In this document: positions 62,558-64,000 of the stretch, in pieces
Numbering within the stretch: the first letter of the stretch is position 1
Layout: each line of letters begins with the position of its first letter
Source of the DNA: an uncultured Azospirillum sp.
GTDB lineage: Bacteria; Pseudomonadota; Alphaproteobacteria; RF32; CAG-239
Direction of reading: 5' to 3'
Assembly (NCBI GenBank): GCA_900538765.1
Contig: UQAB01000002.1
Coordinates: 91,223 to 155,222, forward strand
DNA: 64,000 nt
Translations under genes and position numbers: made by a program
The notes under the pieces: model-generated
Told to the model about the DNA's origin: nothing
Seen by the model: the letters and a program-made list of their open reading frames with translations, nothing else
The model's database searches: none

Positions 62558-62585
62558 GAAATACGCTTTTTAGACAAAAAGTCAA
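62558..62585 (-). promoter_or_regulatory. Promoter of the 61605 gene, shared TTGACA-N-TTTGTC type
   Basis: TTGACT at 62585-62580, one T, then TTTGTCTA; the -10 is TATTTC at 62563-62558 with a 16-base spacer. Confidence 0.65.
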
Positions 62586-62593
62586 GACTTAAA

Positions 62594-63802
62594 TCAGCTT
62601 TTGACCATCACAGCGGCAAAAAAGCCGTCTGTTCCCGTCGTTAAAGGCGAAAACCGGGCAAATTCAGTACTGGCAAAAGGATAGCGCCCGCCGATTTTTT
62701 CAGCCCAGATTTCCGGCAGGCTGACAAGCGTCATATCACTGTGCCGACTGAGAAAAGCCCGTACGACCGCCTCATTTTCTTCTTCCAGAATTGAACAGGT
62801 AAAATAAGCAATCCGCCCACCTTTTTGGGTATGGAGATAAGCTTTCTCCAAAATTTCGCCCTGTGTCCGTGACAATTCACACAGACGCTCCACCGTCAGG
62901 CGAAATTTTGCGTCCGGACTGCGCCGCCATGTGCCGCTGCCCGAACACGGCGCGTCAACCACAAAAAGGTCATAGTCCGTATCACTGACCGTATCGACAA
63001 TCGTAATTTCACGGGCATTAAGACGCTTGCTGCGGTCTTTAATCGCCTCCAGCCGCCCCCGGTTAATATCATGAACATAAACCCTGCCTTTATTTTGCAT
63101 CAGATAAGCCATCGTCAGGCTCTTTCCCCCTGCCCCGGCGCAATAATCCATAATTTTCAACCCGGGACGAGGATTTGCCAGAATTGCCGCCAGCTGTGAC
63201 GCCTCATCCTGAACGTCAATTTCCCCGTCATGATAAGCTGCGCAATTATTAAGATTAACCCGCTCGGAAGAACGAATGCCAATGGGAGAATACGGTGTCG
63301 GCGAAAAAAACAGCCCTTCGCTGCGCAGCTTTTCAATCATAGCATCCCGTGTCAGAGCGTTAATCCGCAAATCAGCAGTCGCCGGTTCATTAAGCGCTTT
63401 CAACAACGCCGCATCCTTAATCTTGTCAAACAGCCACTTGGGACATTCTGCTTCAACATCAAGGGGATAAGGCTCGTCTTTCAAGCAGTTCAGCCAGTTT
63501 TTCTCCACCATACCGATTGGCGGAAGGGCATAATCGCCAACCCCGAATAAAATATCCAAATCCTCGTTTTTGAGATATACCAGCAAAATTTTGCGAACAT
63601 CGCTGCTGCCTGCATCAAAAGTCAAATGACGGCGGTGACGAATAATGTCCCATACGGTTTCAACAATAAAACGGCGGTCTTTTGAACCGATATATTTACG
63701 GTCACGAACATAAGTATTAATAATGTTGTCCGCCGGATTTTGGTCTTTGAAAACTTCTTCCAAAATCTCATAAACCGCCCGATACCGCGCCCCTGTTTGC
63801 AT
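62594..63802 (-). CDS. rsmB: 16S rRNA (cytosine-C5) methyltransferase RsmB-like
   Basis: This 402-residue protein has an N-terminal NusB-like helical segment and an RsmB/NOL1-NOP2-Sun methyltransferase domain. MDYCAGAGGKSLTMAYLM is the SAM site, VVDAPCSGSGTWRRSPD is motif IV, and IAYFTCSILEEENEAVV is motif VI with the catalytic cysteine. It methylates C5 of a 16S rRNA cytosine. The ATG after GGGAGAAGGTTTT is preferred to the TTG five codons upstream. Confidence 0.9.
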   Translation of the reverse strand: MQTGARYRAVYEILEEVFKDQNPADNIINTYVRDRKYIGSKDRRFIVETVWDIIRHRRHLTFDAGSSDVRKILLVYLKNEDLDILFGVGDYALPPIGMVEKNWLNCLKDEPYPLDVEAECPKWLFDKIKDAALLKALNEPATADLRINALTRDAMIEKLRSEGLFFSPTPYSPIGIRSSERVNLNNCAAYHDGEIDVQDEASQLAAILANPRPGLKIMDYCAGAGGKSLTMAYLMQNKGRVYVHDINRGRLEAIKDRSKRLNAREITIVDTVSDTDYDLFVVDAPCSGSGTWRRSPDAKFRLTVERLCELSRTQGEILEKAYLHTQKGGRIAYFTCSILEEENEAVVRAFLSRHSDMTLVSLPEIWAEKIGGRYPFASTEFARFSPLTTGTDGFFAAVMVKS

Positions 63803-63912
63803 AAAACCTTCTCCCAAATTAAAAAAAACTTATTATCAAGCTTAATCAAACTTCTTCCTAAAGTAAAGTTTATTCTTTGTCGAATTTTTCCTCATCTTGC
63901 GAAAATTAATGA

Positions 63913-63941
63913 TTGAACATTGTGTTTAAATGTGTTATATT
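63913..63941 (+). promoter_or_regulatory. Sigma-70-type promoter of the gene at the right edge
   Basis: TTGAAC at 63913-63918 and TATATT at 63936-63941 are separated by 17 bases. The pair lies 33 bases upstream of the start codon. Confidence 0.65.
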
Positions 63942-63974
63942 AGAGTCGTGATGATAAGAGCGGAGGATGTAGAG

Positions 63975-64000
63975 ATGCGTATTTCAAGAGTGATATTACT
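63975..64000 (+). CDS. Start of a further gene, truncated by the window edge
   Basis: Only ATG CGT ATT TCA and four more codons are present. GCGGAGGATGTAGAG upstream is a strong ribosome site and a clear promoter precedes it. Identity cannot be judged. Confidence 0.45.

Overview
The window reads as a chromosome segment of an alphaproteobacterium with intermediate GC content, probably a gut-type, oxygen-poor-niche relative of the uncultured intestinal Rhodospirillales/RF32-like lineages. That placement is an inference from gene content. The supporting signs are an alphaproteobacterial cell-wall/replication cluster (rlpA, D,D-carboxypeptidase, tmk, holB, tatD, metallo-beta-lactamase), an lspA-DUF3035-M16-M16 run, flgB-flgC-fliE with an FlhB-like switch fragment, a complete Rnf complex, and a large beta-helix autotransporter. 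No phage, CRISPR array, rRNA operon or intact insertion sequence is visible.

Layout. 1-1824: a DsbD-type thiol-disulfide transporter (cut by the window edge) and a CDP-alcohol phosphatidyltransferase, both on the minus strand. 1938-8396: the apbE-rseC-rnfB-C-D-G-E-A operon for Na+/H+-coupled ferredoxin:NAD+ electron transfer and its flavinylation. 8509-10844: an XRE regulator, a 400-base noncoding gap, and a sugar/H+ symporter. 10999-18784: envelope and housekeeping genes on the plus strand. 18838-20379: an unknown gene and a family-5-like uracil-DNA glycosylase. 20559-25868: a small membrane protein, a degenerate sulfatase-like membrane protein and the YejE/YejF peptide ABC transporter. 25869-26805: an AT-rich island with a small HTH protein. 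26806-30664: rpsD, a TPR-methyltransferase, a Nudix protein and an HD hydrolase. 30673-34398: DUF4236 and the autotransporter. 34810-43825: tRNA-Ser, a proline-rich lipoprotein, and a minus-strand train of ZIP, Nudix, PfkB kinase, gatB, gatA, gatC, sppA and fabI. 43935-48870: YihY, recA, an unknown gene, tRNA-Ser, a histidine phosphatase, a 3-methyladenine glycosylase and a cold-shock protein. 49138-57994: mutL, pgi, two M16 proteins, a DUF3035 lipoprotein, lspA and mgtE. 58190-64000: tRNA-Leu, a structured noncoding block, flagellar genes, two paralogous unknown genes, rsmB and the start of one more gene.

The most unusual signal is a dispersed set of single-gene units (18838, 35059, 46384, 60529, 61605 and possibly 47249). 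Instead of the strong AGGAG sites seen at neighbouring genes, they carry an A/T-only leader without a Shine-Dalgarno sequence. Five of them share a promoter block, TTGACA-(N)-TTTGTC-[TA]A, with a 16-base spacer to the -10 in four. Most products are unrecognised, and two (60529 and 61605) are paralogs. This looks like a co-regulated, lineage-specific gene set. Other points of interest are a Chlamydia-Pmp-like GGA[IVL]/FxxN adhesin, a sulfatase-like protein that has lost its catalytic motif beside yejEF, an Rnf operon with Bacteroidota-style gene order, and a family of long palindromic intergenic elements, one of which supplies the mgtE stop codon.
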